Source of the DNA: Apostichopus japonicus
Lineage: Eukaryota; Echinodermata; Holothuroidea; Aspidochirotida; Stichopodidae
Direction: 5' to 3'
DNA: 64,000 nucleotides
NCBI RefSeq assembly: GCF_037975245.1
Contig: NC_092561.1
Coordinates: 5,628,001-5,692,000, forward strand
Position 1 is the stretch's first letter; every line of letters starts with the position of its first letter. Below are positions 25,801-36,302 of the stretch, in pieces. Under the pieces are notes generated by a model. The model was given only the letters and a program-made list of their open reading frames with translations, ran no database searches and had not been told where the DNA came from. Both the position numbers and the translations under genes were made by a program.

Positions 25801-28800
25801 CAACGGGAGAAATTTTAGCAGATGAGACAGCGGTAGATGGGGTAGTGCATGATTTGCGAGGAGACATGTAAGTGTAGGGTGGAGTATATGAACGTATCAT
25901 TATGTTTACATATATACGTGACGTACTATTGTTACAATGCAGGTCATACCTTTAGAGCTCTTAGACGTAATAAATTTCAAAACAGATCCATATTTCTGTC
26001 GAGCGTTTTTTTTGGGGGGGGGGGGTGGGGGTGGGGTGGGGCGTTCCATAATTTACAGGTTTAATGCTGGCGGAACGAATACTGCCAACATCATGTGCAG
26101 TCGTATGTGGCTACAAAAACTCGATCGAAATAAGGGGTAGGTATAGCGTATTATAGCGTTAAGGACAAAAGGGGAATAAAAGCCACGACCAGACATGTAT
26201 CCTAGTATACTGTATACAAATATTGCATGTGCAAGTCTTTTACGAGTAATGCAGAAAGATCTTCCCCTGTTGGTCCACCCACCCCACCCACTCCACCCCA
26301 CGTAAATTAGTGTGGCGATGATGGCGGAGAGAGGGTCGGAGCGACGGTTCCAAAACTTATTTGTCACACCTCCCCTGCAACGGCGGCCCCTCTACAACTC
26401 TACTGTATTGAAGGTATAATACCAAATCGAACATAACACATAGACCTATAAAATGCACCATTAGTCCTCGAAAAAAGGCGATACCACCTTTGGTTCGCCC
26501 CCCCACCCCCACCCCGCCCAAGCTAATTTTCAATTTGCCCTCGATAGGCACCTCGCTCTCCGTTAAGCCTTCGCATACCGCTGTGATGTTATATCAACAT
26601 CAATTTGGGATAGACCACAACGGATCAACGGACTTCGACAAATAATATGTTCCTATATGTTTTCATTTTTTTTTTCCGTGACAAATCTCCCGTGGTTCTC
26701 GGATGACGTAAATTGCTTACGTACACTGATGACGTCATGATATAACACATAGTTTATGTCATATTTGTATTAATATCATTACAATTCGTTAAGTTGAAGA
26801 GGAAGACAGGTGCATGGTACGTATTGGTTCATAATTTGGACTACTATGAAATAAATATACATTCGATACGTATAAGGAGAATATTTTTTCCTCTTTTTTT
26901 TGTCCAATTCTTAGTATTCTTAAATGACATGTGGGAGAATAATATATAAATTTACATCAATAAGATCGAATTCCACACCCCTTTCGACAACTTTTCAATA
27001 TTATTTCTTAAGGCTATATATATAATATACCTACTGCCAAAAGAACCGAACTACATATTATATTATGATGCATTACATCGCCTCTGGTGATGTGTTGAAC
27101 GGATCCCGCCAGGATGGCAACATTTTATTGAAACCCATCTCGTCAACTGCTTCACGGGGACTTGCTTGAAGTACATATCAAGCAATCAAACCGAAATGTG
27201 AGATTGCAAAATCCTTAAGAGATTTGTAATATTTCAAGTTTAACAACTACTTACGAAATGTAAAAAACATAAACCGTAGACAAAACAAAAGGTTCGGAAT
27301 ACGAGGCCTTCGAGTACAGAATAAATAAATCATTGTCTCCAATCAATGTAACTTGGGAACACTTCTCACTTATTTACAATGTCGGCGTTCTCTTCATACT
27401 TATATATATAGGCCATAGGCTAACCTCAACTTGGAAGTCTTCCCCCAAGAAATTATTCACATTCTTTTAATGAAATATTTCCGCATTCCTTGATTCTCTT
27501 GAGTGGAAACCGATCGAAATTAAGGCTCCAACATACAACCTTTTTCTGTTCCTTTAGTTAAGTTTTCTCGCGGCAAGTTCGTACACAAGGGATATACCTT
27601 GCAAAAGAGACGTATATATAATTTAGGGAAACACGGGGGGGGGGGGGGGGGGAGTTAACTCCCATGAGGAGAAGAAAAACAAAACGCCTCCAGTTTTACA
27701 AACCAATGTGTGTTGTCCTCGGCGCAGTGGAAATTAATTTTAACATTTAACACCGCAGGTTACGTCCAATTACTAAATTTATTCAATTAGTCTGTCAGCC
27801 CCTTTCCAGGTTTCCTTTTTTTAAAAACTTTGTACGAGCTGCCTTTGTGATTGTATATGTATGTACTATACGTACAGTCTATAGCTTCTTTTGTGGGAGG
27901 GGGAGGGAGGGGGAAGGGCGGGGAGGTCCAGAAAATTTATAGAGGGTGCAGGCAGAGTACTTCTCGATGGTCGAACCGATTTTCTATTAAAAAAATATTT
28001 TCCTGACATTGTTTTTTGGGGAGAGAGGAGTGGCGTTGCGCCATTCATTCACATCACTTCAACTAAGGACAATATGGTGCTGTGGCCGAGTGGATAAAGG
28101 CAGTGGCATTTGAAGCAATGAGGCTTAGCAATCGGGGAGGTTCGGGGTTCAACCCCTGGCCGGATCATACTAAGGTGGGTTTTTTAATCCAAGAGCAATC
28201 TATGGTTTTCCCATCTGAAACGACTTTCTAAATTGAAGAAAAGATTCCAAATTTGAGTTAAAATGTTTATTTGGAAGCCACCTGACGTGAAAGTTGTAAT
28301 CCATAAGCTCTTGAGGGCTTCTCTCACATTCGTAGTCCCATAAGCGTCGTAAAAAATAACTGCCTGATTATTGTTTGCTGTCAAAGTGTAGAATTACATG
28401 AAGACGCTAATATGTCGATATTTGTGTTGAAAAAGTAGAAACTAAATTAAATGTGTTGCTCTGGGAAGTTCATAACGCACTTAACTATCCCAGTCTGTAT
28501 ATATACGTGTTGTGCTCACAATATACAGTTGCCTTACAGGATACATTGGATATATATATGCCAATTTGAAATTTTATACGTATCCATCTGCTATAAGAAT
28601 TGTTTAATTAATCACTGTTATAAGAATTTTTTAATTTGCACTGATGCACGGGCTTGCAATTTTTTTTATGGTTCAAAGACTCACACAGAAGCTTGCCAAT
28701 TTCATGCCTACAACAGCATAGAGACTTTAATTCATATTAGGTTTCATTTTGATTCATAGGGAAAGATTTTCCGTAAGCGGTACAAAGACGTTGGCCTAGT

Positions 28801-31800
28801 TACGCGAAATTATGATACGACTTGTACCGTCCAGATACCATAATATTTTACCTGTCAAAATTTATTAAATAATGTTTGTGTTACGTTTCAATTGACGATG
28901 TTCTAATTAAGAAATCCTGATCGACGATTCTCGGTTACAAGTTTTTTTTCCTCGACTGACATTTTTCTTTAATTAATAAATCTGCATTATTTGAAATAAG
29001 CATGACAAAGTTTCTCCGAAATATTTTGTGAATGTTTTGCCCTCGTTGTTGCATTAATATGCATGACCTTTCAAGGAGAAGATGGACCCATTGCGACTGA
29101 TTGATCCTTCATGGCTGGTGAGGAATTACTTAATTTTAATTTTTCCTAACTGGAATTTTCTTTTACCTGTCTCCTATCAATTCACGCACTATCCCATTTA
29201 CCGCTATCTGGGGCGCCTCAACCATGCATGGCTGTATGACCCCAGCTGTTGACAACGTGCAAATTTTCTATAGAGTAACATTGCATTGAAGCTGTATATT
29301 TGCAAGCTGATAGCTACGGTGCATTCAATCACTTTATATTTTAAATGAATATATGTACAGTGTGAGAGGGGTGGACTTTGCAAATCCTCCTACAGATGAA
29401 TGAGGTTTATCCGGTATATATAGGCTTATAACAAACGGGCGTTTACTTAGATACATGCTACCCCCCCCCCCCCCCCACACACACACACACCCTCACTCCT
29501 CCTCCTCTAGCATTGCCACAACAACTGTAGGTCCTCAGTTCCGATGACGGTATGTATTCGCCCAGCTGACTCGCTCAGAGTCTATCATATAGTATGTATG
29601 TATTTTAGATCCTACTGCAAGCAGGAACTCGCGAAGAAGCCTCATTGGCTTATCAAAGCCGTAAGCTGACCGAAGTCAGTCTCTTACATTGATATTTAAC
29701 GTCCGTGAATTGTCAATTGTCAACAACTCTGTAACTGGACGACACACATTAATCTTGGAGTGACTCCAAGTAGGAAAAGTAGTAGGAAAGTATAATAGGA
29801 AAGACCTAGGCTTATATCTTACAGAGCAGCGGAGTACGTGCTTTCAGTGTATAGAAGGTATCAGAATATGCATAATTTACCCACTGACAAAGTCGACTGA
29901 TCACCAGTAGAGGAGGGAGGAAGCCATACCATATGGAACAGTTGCGAGTTCTCGTCGTATGAAGATATAACAAAGTAGTGCAGTTCACCTAACGAACCCG
30001 GCATAAGTCTAACACAGTAGGGAGGAAGCGATACCTGATGGAACAGCGTAGTTTTCTCAGCGAAGGAACTTGGTCGCTAGGATTCACCGGGTTGACTAAT
30101 TAGAAGATACCGTAATACGAATTGGGAGAGTGAAGAGGAAGGAGCTATACCATAAAGACCTGCGGAGTGTTGACATCTTAGAGAGGTCACAAAAGGTCAC
30201 AAAAGAAGTAGGACTGGCAGCGCAGACTCGGAAGAATGTACAGTGTCCTCGTGACTACATAGGATTGTAATTCATGTTGTCCATTATCATATACTTGCAT
30301 GCAGCTATATATGCAGCTATGCGCCAACGCAAGGCCAACAATTCTGCTGGTACGGAAGCGGCAGACGTCCACTGATAACGTAGCTGATACATCTACGGTG
30401 GCTCAGTAGTGTTTTTTATCCCATTGTATACGAAGCGTATACGTCATACGTGTACAGAGCTTATGGTATAAAAGTCATTTTTGTAAATAAGTAGCGTCAC
30501 AATACCACCAGGAAGTCAGTTCTTCTCTGTGTTTACTTTTTGTTTAGTTGCCAGACACTACCACCAGCAAGGTAACTAAACGAAATAATGAATGTTACGT
30601 ACGGTTGTGCTGTAGGGACAGGTGAGTTGTGAGCTTAGCGCGACACATCTTGACAAATTTGTATTTTTGTGTCAAGTAGACGACTTACGCAAACGTTACA
30701 CCTTGGCGGCGAAAGCTATGAAATTATCGAGTTGCTGCCTTGTACAAAACTTGACAACACGTCCAAAATATTATTTTTGTCGAGTTGGCAAGTCAAATAT
30801 CTTATTGTTGACGTATGGTCGTGTTACACTAACACAGTAATACGTCTGCAGCACGCAGGACTACCGTAGAATGACAAAAACAAAGAACACTATTATTCAA
30901 GCATTATGGGCACTGTGACTCAATTTCAAACTTCCTTATAGTTCGCGTTTACTAGTAATATCTATACCCATTTATCCCCGAAACATAATAAAATAGTTCT
31001 CTGCTGTTTTTTTTGGGGGGGGGGGGTGGGTGGGGCGTAGGGGTTTGGGTTGGAGCTATTAAATCAATCATCATAGGACAATGCTCTCTATCAGGTAGAA
31101 ATGATGATGGTTTGAGTTTGATCCTCCTTTATTAAACATAAAATAATAAGACCAGCCATACCTCACAGTACTGTAAAGCCCTATCGAGCACCCGTTGTTT
31201 TCTGTTACCGTTGGCGAGCTTCAGGAGGACCGTGGCCCGTAATTGAGGGGACCACGGTTGGCCGAGACATCGAATCATCTCACTTGATCTGATGTAGAAC
31301 TTCATCGCCTTATCGTAGTCCTTCAGCGTCAAGTAGACATCGCCATATATGACGTACGTCTCACATTCAAGGACTAAATTATCTGTCCCAGTGGCTTGCC
31401 GGAGAGCTCTTTCGGCCTGTTCTAGAGCGCCCTGAATTACAAAGGAAGATAAAATAATGAATTGGCATACATAACAGGAAGAGGAGGGGGAGGGAAAAAA
31501 ATCATTCATCTAAGTATTAATTTTATGTTAGTATAAGTATTCATCGAATGTTCAATAACATTATCGTTTGTGATTTCACCCATTGTAAATATTTGCCATT
31601 CTGGCGTTCCATAGAAGCCTATACCATTGTATACAATGAAGTGATATTGGAAACGCAATCAATGGAACGTGAATGAGATGATATCTTGTAATCATCGCGA
31701 GTAATTTTGCGGTAAACCAACCTGCTCTCATCTCCGACCACAATCCATATACCCACGAGCTATTTTCTGAAAATTTCATCCTTTACAACTTTTGATTTAT

Positions 31801-34800
31801 TACAACCACATTTTGTCAATCCAGGGAGGGTAGCTCCGGCTTTCGTCCAATTTCATAAAAAATAAAATAAAATAGTAATAATATTGGGGGGAAACTCGCA
31901 GATAGACTAAATGAAGAAAGTGCATGCGTCAACGATCGATTTGAAGTCTTCCGATTCCGGTTAAGCGATTGCAAGTTCAAGAAACTTTCAGGAATGATCT
32001 CTGAATGTCTTTGCTGAGCCGTATGGCGCTCGATATATTACAAAATCATCAACAACACACTGTCGCCAATATGCACTTCGATAAATGAAATATAACATCC
32101 ACGAATGATGTTTACAATACACAAAACCATTCATATAGCTAAAAGTGTCATATGTGGTCACTCCTGTGCACTAGATTCTGGTAACCCCTCCCTCTCTCCC
32201 CCACATCCGACCATCTGCAAACTCTAAACGGGTGCCTGCAAATAAAACAATGGACCAGTTGGCAGTTATGTATACTTATGGACGCCTCGCCCGGTATGGT
32301 GGTAGTCCCATTGTCAGCACTAAACTTGAAAGCTGCCTGTTTTCCTCACTACATATAAGTCTGTATATAGTTAATAGTTTTTGATAGCTTTGACGTATAC
32401 TGCAAAAAAAAGCTGGTTGGTAAACAAATCGTTTGTTGCGGTACTAAAATAAACGATATAAAGAAATTTAAATCATTGTAAAATTGTATTGTCATTTGTT
32501 GTGGTTATCGCATTTTGTTGTCAAAACAGATGCTTAAGATTCTTCTGAGAGCCCTGTAAACTTAGACCAATTACTACTCTAGGATGCCTTCAAAACAAAC
32601 AATACCAAATCCTAGTGGCAAGTAAAACAATGGATCTTCCATAATCGATAGAAGCCACAATCAGCTGCTTTAACATGTTTAAGGCATTACCAAATTTGGT
32701 GAGCCTTTTTGGCACTTTTGGCGTTCTATGTGCGTGCCAAGATTCTCATCACGAATGCTCATAAGTTTACGTACATGACTGTACTGACTGACAATGCGAT
32801 ACTAGTAGAAAGGTGTTGAAAGTTGAGGTTCAAACTATTATTTCTAGAATATCGAACGGAATCTGTCAACTTGAGTTGATTTACATTCACAAAATTTATA
32901 TTCGGTGGGGTGGATGTTTTACGACTTCCATCGCAAGAACACATTATTTTCCGCGCAACACACACTCCCAATACACATCATGGGCTGGTTGCTGTTGAAA
33001 TTGCATTCGTAACACTAGCTGACTCCGGTAGCCAGCACCAATACATGCTATATTGAAATAAATGAAAACACCCACGTACTAGACGGATACTTAATCTTGG
33101 TTTATGGTGATAATTGTATGGTTCTTTCAACGGCTGGAAAGTGTGATACAATATTACAAAAGGTGGTTTGACTAAATTTGATTTCAACCGATCTATAACA
33201 TCTGTACTGCCGGGGAGTGTATATGTTATCGTATAACGTAGGAGGTACTATACGATCATATTTCAGTTTGACATGAGCCCTTTGGCGCTAAGCACTATCA
33301 GGGAGCAGTAACCGACCTACATGTTCCCTGATACAGAATTACTTCTGGCGTTCCATAGTTCATTGCCATTACTATACGGTTGAGCCTGAGTTTTGGTGTA
33401 GGGGTCAAATAAGGGTTATCCATTAGAATCGATATGTAAGGGGGGGGGGGGAGTAGATGTTAGTATCACTGACAAGAATTAGACCTATAGTTATGTACGA
33501 CAGACTATGATTAATGTTGAACTTACTCTTATACATATCACATAATGATGTAACTTCGAGATTGGTGTGATTGGTTCTTGGTTTTCCCGTCTTCATATCG
33601 AAAGATGAAGTAATATTCTGACATTTTTTATAATTTCTTGATAGAAATAGCAGCGTACTATATAGCTTAATTTAAGAAGCTAGTGGTTAGTTGTTTGCAT
33701 TTACTCTGAGAATTATATTAGGTGCACACTTTTGTTTCCCCCTAAAATGACGTACACTTCTGAATTTCCATCATGGAATAAATTCAACTTAACAAACTTG
33801 TTGGAAAATCTCCTACGGTCTAGCATGCGACGCTTGACCGCCACATGGAGGGTTAACGCGCGTCTCTGCCTCTTTTCACTTAGTAAACGACTTTAGCAAG
33901 CAGCTCTGGCGTCACCATTTTAACTCCGCGTCGGGACGGCTGCTCACCGCTGTGAAGAAACCCATTTTACTCTGCGAACGGAAACTGAAATTGCCCATTT
34001 TCGCTGTCACGGGTTATTTCTGTGCCCTCTCACGCGATGTTATTTATAATTAAGTATTCCAAGTTTTGATACCCATATTATCGCTTCGATTCTCCTTATC
34101 TGTAGAGGCAACTTCTTTCTGATATCAAAGCGAAAGTGATTTTAACCGAAAAGTATAATAATTTAAAACCCATTACGTATTATCTCCATGATGTTTCGTT
34201 AGGGTAATTTGTATATACATTACCCGAAACTTGAAGTTTTGAAATATGTGCTCTTCTTTTATTAATCATACTTTCAATTTTGGTTGGGGTTGAGGTGGAG
34301 GGGAGGGGGGGGGGGTGTAACTTTATCAACGTAATCTCCCTTTAGATAAATACCGACACGAAACACAAATCAAATTTGGACAGGAGAAATGAGCCATCCC
34401 TTTATAACGCATATAAAAAAGAAATTGGTTTTAAGTGAAAATATGAACATGTTCAAGATGTACGGTGACATTTCAATGACATGTCCTAAGGAAGCATAAA
34501 GACAAGTTAAGAGTGTGACATAATCGTAGCAACAGGGCTAATCACAATTTTTCATTTTTTTTCATTTTTCATCCGGAATATATTATTACTTGGTTCTCTA
34601 ATATAGGTCCATCAACATCAAGGACTTTAGATCTACAGGCACGAACAAGATACTGAGATGGGCTTCTTTTTTTTCTTTTTTCTTTTTATTATTGTCATGT
34701 TTAATGAGGGTAGTCCTGCTCAGTGCAGAAGCACTGCTTTCCAGAGGCGCCCTCAATATAGTGAAGACTAACAGTGTGGAGTATTTATAGCCTTGGCTAC

Positions 34801-36302
34801 ATGTGTCCGTTACTGGCATACACCTCGGTCCTTTACTGTAATTGGTTGGGAGTATAGTTGAGACCAGTATAGATCGCTGTTGTCCAACAGACTAAACATT
34901 TAGACATGAGTTATGATGTTAATCTAGTATAAGAGATAAAGTCAAGAGGGTTTCGTAACTATTTGTACGTCTAAGTAAAACAAAAAGGTTAACAAAAATC
35001 AAAGGTTACTGCCGAGGGCTTTAAAGATATACAACCGAAAAAGGAAACCCAATTCATATATATTGTAAATGCCTTTACGTGGGGAAATAGTTTATTTCAC
35101 AGAGAATTCAAATTGGCCTCAAACTCGCAGGTACAAGCAGTGAGGGACACCAGATGGTTCTTCCCATCTCTTGTATTGTCTTCGGGATCACACTCCCCCT
35201 CCCTCCACCCCCCCCCGATCCCTCCACCGCATCAGACCGGTGTCAATCTCTTCAAGTCACTTATCCCAGTCTTAAATACAAACATCATCAATCAAAGTAT
35301 TGCGAAAGTTTAAAATAAAATTCCGTTATACTGGAAAAAGAACGCAACATATATTTTTTTTTGGCGCACCACCGTTGCGCCATACAGTTTGCGACCCCGT
35401 CTGAATATTCATAGTTGGGGAGGGGAGTTCACCAAAAGTACAGAAGCTCACCTACCCTCACGGGTATAAGTTTAGAATCCCCCCCCCCCCCTTGGATATA
35501 ATACCCATATCATGACGACATATATACACACACACACACGTACTGTCTCACCGATATGCGTGCTATGAGTATAACTCGATACACAGATACTTCAGACTTC
35601 AGTATTTCGAATCTCAAAATTCCTAATATTTTTTTCACCTGTAATGAGCACAAGAGGGACACTTCGGTACCCCAACATCTTGTCAATCCTCCACCCCCCC
35701 CCAAGTGAAAAATGTTAGAATTTACGTAGCCTATTTCGGAGAGGAGTGAGTATGCAGAAGAGGCAGGTACTAGAGGTCAGAAGTACATTCATGCACATTT
35801 TAAATAAGATAAGGATATTTGCATTTATTAACACCACTAAAAGGTCAATTAGAATCAGAGAGAAGTTAAGACATCTTACCTGGAAGTCACTAAACCCAAG
35901 GTGAGATTCGGCAAGCGCCAGGTGTATCCAGCCCAACAATTGTCCATCGTTGTCCTTTTGTGAAGTGTTCGATAATGCATGCTTGCCAAACGACAACGCC
36001 TTCTGAAACTCACCGCTGCGCGCATTTGATCGCGCAAGGTTCCAGTATGCTTCAGCCTTGTAGTCTTTACGGTCCAACATGTTTGCTGACGTCAATTGTT
36101 CGATGGCCAAGGTCGCGCAGTCCCTATACCTCCCCATACCAAATAATGCGCTGATTATATGTCTTATCATTATGAAGCGTATATTCCTGTCTTTAGTTCT
36201 ATCTAACGTTTGTTTCCATAATTTGTTAGCTTTCTCCTCTTTGCACGCTTTGAATAACCTCAATCCTTCCTCAATATCCCTCTTTCCATTCGCTTGGCCC
36301 AT
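10462..36302 (-). CDS. RAPSN: Rapsyn, 43-kDa receptor-associated protein of the synapse (7 coding exons)
   Basis: Coding exons, 5' to 3' on the minus strand: 36302-35880, 31431-31162, 15955-15857, 14629-14507, 13656-13603, 11716-11517, 10549-10462. All introns are GT-AG; the joined frame is 1257 nt, 418 residues plus stop (human rapsyn has 412). Rapsyn is a peripheral membrane scaffold that binds and clusters nicotinic acetylcholine receptors and links them to the cytoskeleton. The protein begins MGQ, fitting N-myristoylation of Gly2. Exons 1-5 encode TPR-like helices (for example [27 protein letters not shown]). The C-terminus is a RING-H2 finger: Cys364, 367, 383, His385, 388, Cys391, 402, 405, all present. 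Introns 1-5 are phase 0 and intron 6 is phase 2. The gene is divergent from ARHGAP1. Any 5' non-coding exon is unresolved. Confidence 0.93.
10550..11516 (-). other. Rapsyn intron 6
   Basis: Phase 2 intron with donor GTAAGT. It holds an AAG microsatellite (10576-10596) and AT-rich sequence. The plus-strand frame 11077-11418 (113 codons) resembles nothing known to me. Confidence 0.7.
11517..11716 (-). CDS. RAPSN: Rapsyn exon 6
   Basis: Residues 324-390. An ACAG acceptor precedes 11716, and the donor is AA|GTAAGT. It encodes the helix before the RING and its first half: LYCGVC supplies Cys364 and Cys367, and ECCHIYH supplies Cys383, His385 and His388. Closely matches the human LYCGLC...CSHIFH region. 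Confidence 0.93.
11957..12045 (+). repeat. tRNA-like sequence with triplicated T-arm motif
   Basis: The left part reads like a tRNA 5' half (TAGTTCAGTTGG-AG-AGAGC, box A type). Three tandem 14-bp units of CCCGAGGTTCGAAN follow at 11999-12012, 12013-12026 and 12027-12040, each carrying a box B core. No 3' acceptor strand pairs with the start, so it is not a functional tRNA gene; a SINE-head remnant is likely. Confidence 0.6.
12322..12337 (-). promoter_or_regulatory. Perfect AGGTCA direct repeat, 4-bp spacer (DR4)
   Basis: Two TGACCT half-sites on the + strand separated by TCAT. This is the consensus arrangement for RXR heterodimers of the TR/LXR type. It lies in rapsyn intron 5. Binding is inferred from motif alone. 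Confidence 0.45.
13603..13656 (-). CDS. RAPSN: Rapsyn exon 5
   Basis: Eighteen codons (residues 306-323, [18 protein letters not shown]) between a GCAG acceptor and a GTTAGT donor, phase 0 on both sides. It aligns without gaps to the human segment ending EEVGNK and is required to connect exons 4 and 6. Confidence 0.88.
13657..14506 (-). other. Rapsyn intron 4
   Basis: AT-rich intron. It carries two near-copies of a segment of about 35 bp (TGTATYTGGCAACAGCATA core) at about 14038-14073 and 14140-14175. No coding sequence. Confidence 0.7.
14507..14629 (-). CDS. RAPSN: Rapsyn exon 4
   Basis: Residues 265-305, phase 0, ACAG acceptor and GTATAA donor. Encodes a TPR-like helix pair ([20 protein letters not shown]), matching the human stretch with TEIGNRLGQVQALLGVAK. 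Confidence 0.92.
14630..15856 (-). other. Rapsyn intron 3
   Basis: Holds two poly-G tracts (14948-14964 and about 15385-15401). No other recognised element. Confidence 0.7.
15857..15955 (-). CDS. RAPSN: Rapsyn exon 3
   Basis: Thirty-three codons (residues 232-264) starting [11 protein letters not shown] and ending [11 protein letters not shown], close to the human ESMKIALQHGD...ADIHRSRGDLE. TTCAG acceptor and GTGGGT donor, both phase 0. Confidence 0.93.
16366..16550 (-). mobile_element. tRNA-derived SINE, family A, copy 2 (long form)
   Basis: Same structure and orientation as 7212-7385, including the leader with GGTTTCGAACC and the TGGAGGCTG end of the tRNA-like head. Its 5' end extends to the segment GGCGTTTGTCACCT, shared with copy 3. 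Confidence 0.85.
16577..16965. repeat. TA dinucleotide tracts and TGTACGAA-type repeats
   Basis: (TA)n at 16577-16602, then a short array of ATGTACGA/ATATGTACGA units to about 16660. A long (TA)n with periodic AAACA interruptions spans 16799-16965. The bases between 16661 and 16798 are mostly unique and include the DR4 at 16741. Confidence 0.9.
16741..16756 (+). promoter_or_regulatory. Perfect AGGTCA direct repeat, 4-bp spacer (DR4)
   Basis: AGGTCA-AATC-AGGTCA in rapsyn intron 2, beside the TA tract. Consensus nuclear-receptor heterodimer site by sequence only. Confidence 0.45.
18971..19160 (+). mobile_element. tRNA-derived SINE, family A, copy 3 (long form)
   Basis: Plus-strand copy. Leader from GATACAGGTGACAAACGCC, a tRNA-like head from 19042 (anticodon-loop ATA, box B TGTTCGAATCC), then the TTCTGGATTTTCCAACTCAC tail leading into TA-rich sequence (19161-19206). 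Confidence 0.85.
21065..21892. mobile_element. hAT-type non-autonomous transposon, 828 bp
   Basis: Perfect 15-bp terminal inverted repeats, CATGGGCGGCGATCC on the left and its complement on the right, are flanked by an exact 8-bp target duplication ACAGCCAC at 21057-21064 and 21893-21900. Eight-bp duplications are the hallmark of hAT transposition. G-rich subterminal sequence with GGGGGATAT occurs at both ends in inverted orientation. The inside encodes no transposase, so it would move only in trans. It lies in rapsyn intron 2. Confidence 0.85.
23114..23151. repeat. Perfect-looking hairpin, 17-bp arms
   Basis: CATGGAGCTATTGCCGA, a 4-nt loop AATA, then the inverse copy with one change. The direct words GCTTTAACC flank it on both sides. 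In rapsyn intron 2; role unknown. Confidence 0.8.
28075..28340 (+). mobile_element. SINE with Ser-tRNA-like head, family C
   Basis: 28075-28167 reads as a class II tRNA. It has box A TGGCCGAGTGGATAAAGGC, an anticodon loop ATTTGAA giving TGA (Ser), an extra arm, and box B GGTTCAACCCC. The acceptor ends do not close well, and non-tRNA sequence continues (TAAGGTGGGTTTTTTAATCC onward), as in a SINE body. A decayed tRNA-Ser pseudogene is the alternative. Confidence 0.6.
29461..29500. repeat. Poly-C followed by CA repeat
   Basis: A run of about 16 C then (CA)n, a compound simple repeat. Confidence 0.9.
29588..29765 (-). mobile_element. SINE family B, copy 2 (headless)
   Basis: Matches the body and tail of the SINE at 7560-7825, including GCAAGCAGGAACTCGCGAAG and CTGACCGAAGTCAGTCTCTTA, but ends at GGAGTGACTCCAAG, before the tRNA-like head. 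Confidence 0.8.
29909..30170. repeat. Degenerate tandem repeat, about 105-bp period
   Basis: Three diverged units share a GGAGGAAGCSATACC-TATGGAACAG core at about 29912, 30016 and 30130. Confidence 0.5.
30184..30199 (+). promoter_or_regulatory. Perfect AGGTCA direct repeat, 4-bp spacer (DR4)
   Basis: AGGTCA-CAAA-AGGTCA, rapsyn intron 2, immediately after the degenerate tandem repeat. Confidence 0.45.
31162..31431 (-). CDS. RAPSN: Rapsyn exon 2
   Basis: Ninety codons (residues 142-231) starting [18 protein letters not shown] and ending RALQYCE, between a TTCAG acceptor and a GTATGG donor, phase 0. Includes the TPR signature [19 protein letters not shown], matching human rapsyn GSFYAQVKDYEKALFF. 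Confidence 0.94.
31432..35879 (-). other. Rapsyn intron 1
   Basis: About 4.4 kb, AT-rich, with poly-G or poly-C tracts at about 33439, 34303 and 35480. The words CTGGCGTTCCATA occur at both 31600 and 33346, hinting at dispersed repeat remnants. No gene recognised. Confidence 0.7.
35880..36302 (-). CDS. RAPSN: Rapsyn exon 1 (start codon)
   Basis: Residues 1-141. The ATG at 36302-36300 is chosen because it gives the conserved rapsyn start MGQ, with a Gly2 myristoylation site, and aligns with IEEGLRLFK and the LARSN motif of vertebrate rapsyn. The donor CAG|GTAAGA follows residue 141. Upstream, a CRE-like TTACGTCAC lies about 25 bp before the ATG. Confidence 0.95.

Larger units (their letters stand above)
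15956..31161 (-). other. Rapsyn intron 2 (about 15 kb)
   Basis: The largest intron, hosting much of the window's accessory DNA: SINE A copies (16366-16550, 18971-19160), TA tracts (16577-16965), an 828-bp hAT-type element (21065-21892), a strong hairpin (23114-23151), a Ser-tRNA-like SINE (28075-28340), a SINE B copy (29588-29765), a degenerate tandem repeat (29909-30170), two DR4 motifs and several poly-G tracts. Paired open frames of 66-72 codons at 30622-30869 are not recognisable. No nested gene found. Confidence 0.7.

Noticed and set aside
30622-30869. Two overlapping 66-72-codon frames in rapsyn intron 2
   Set aside because: Overlapping in different frames with no recognisable motif; perhaps decayed element sequence.
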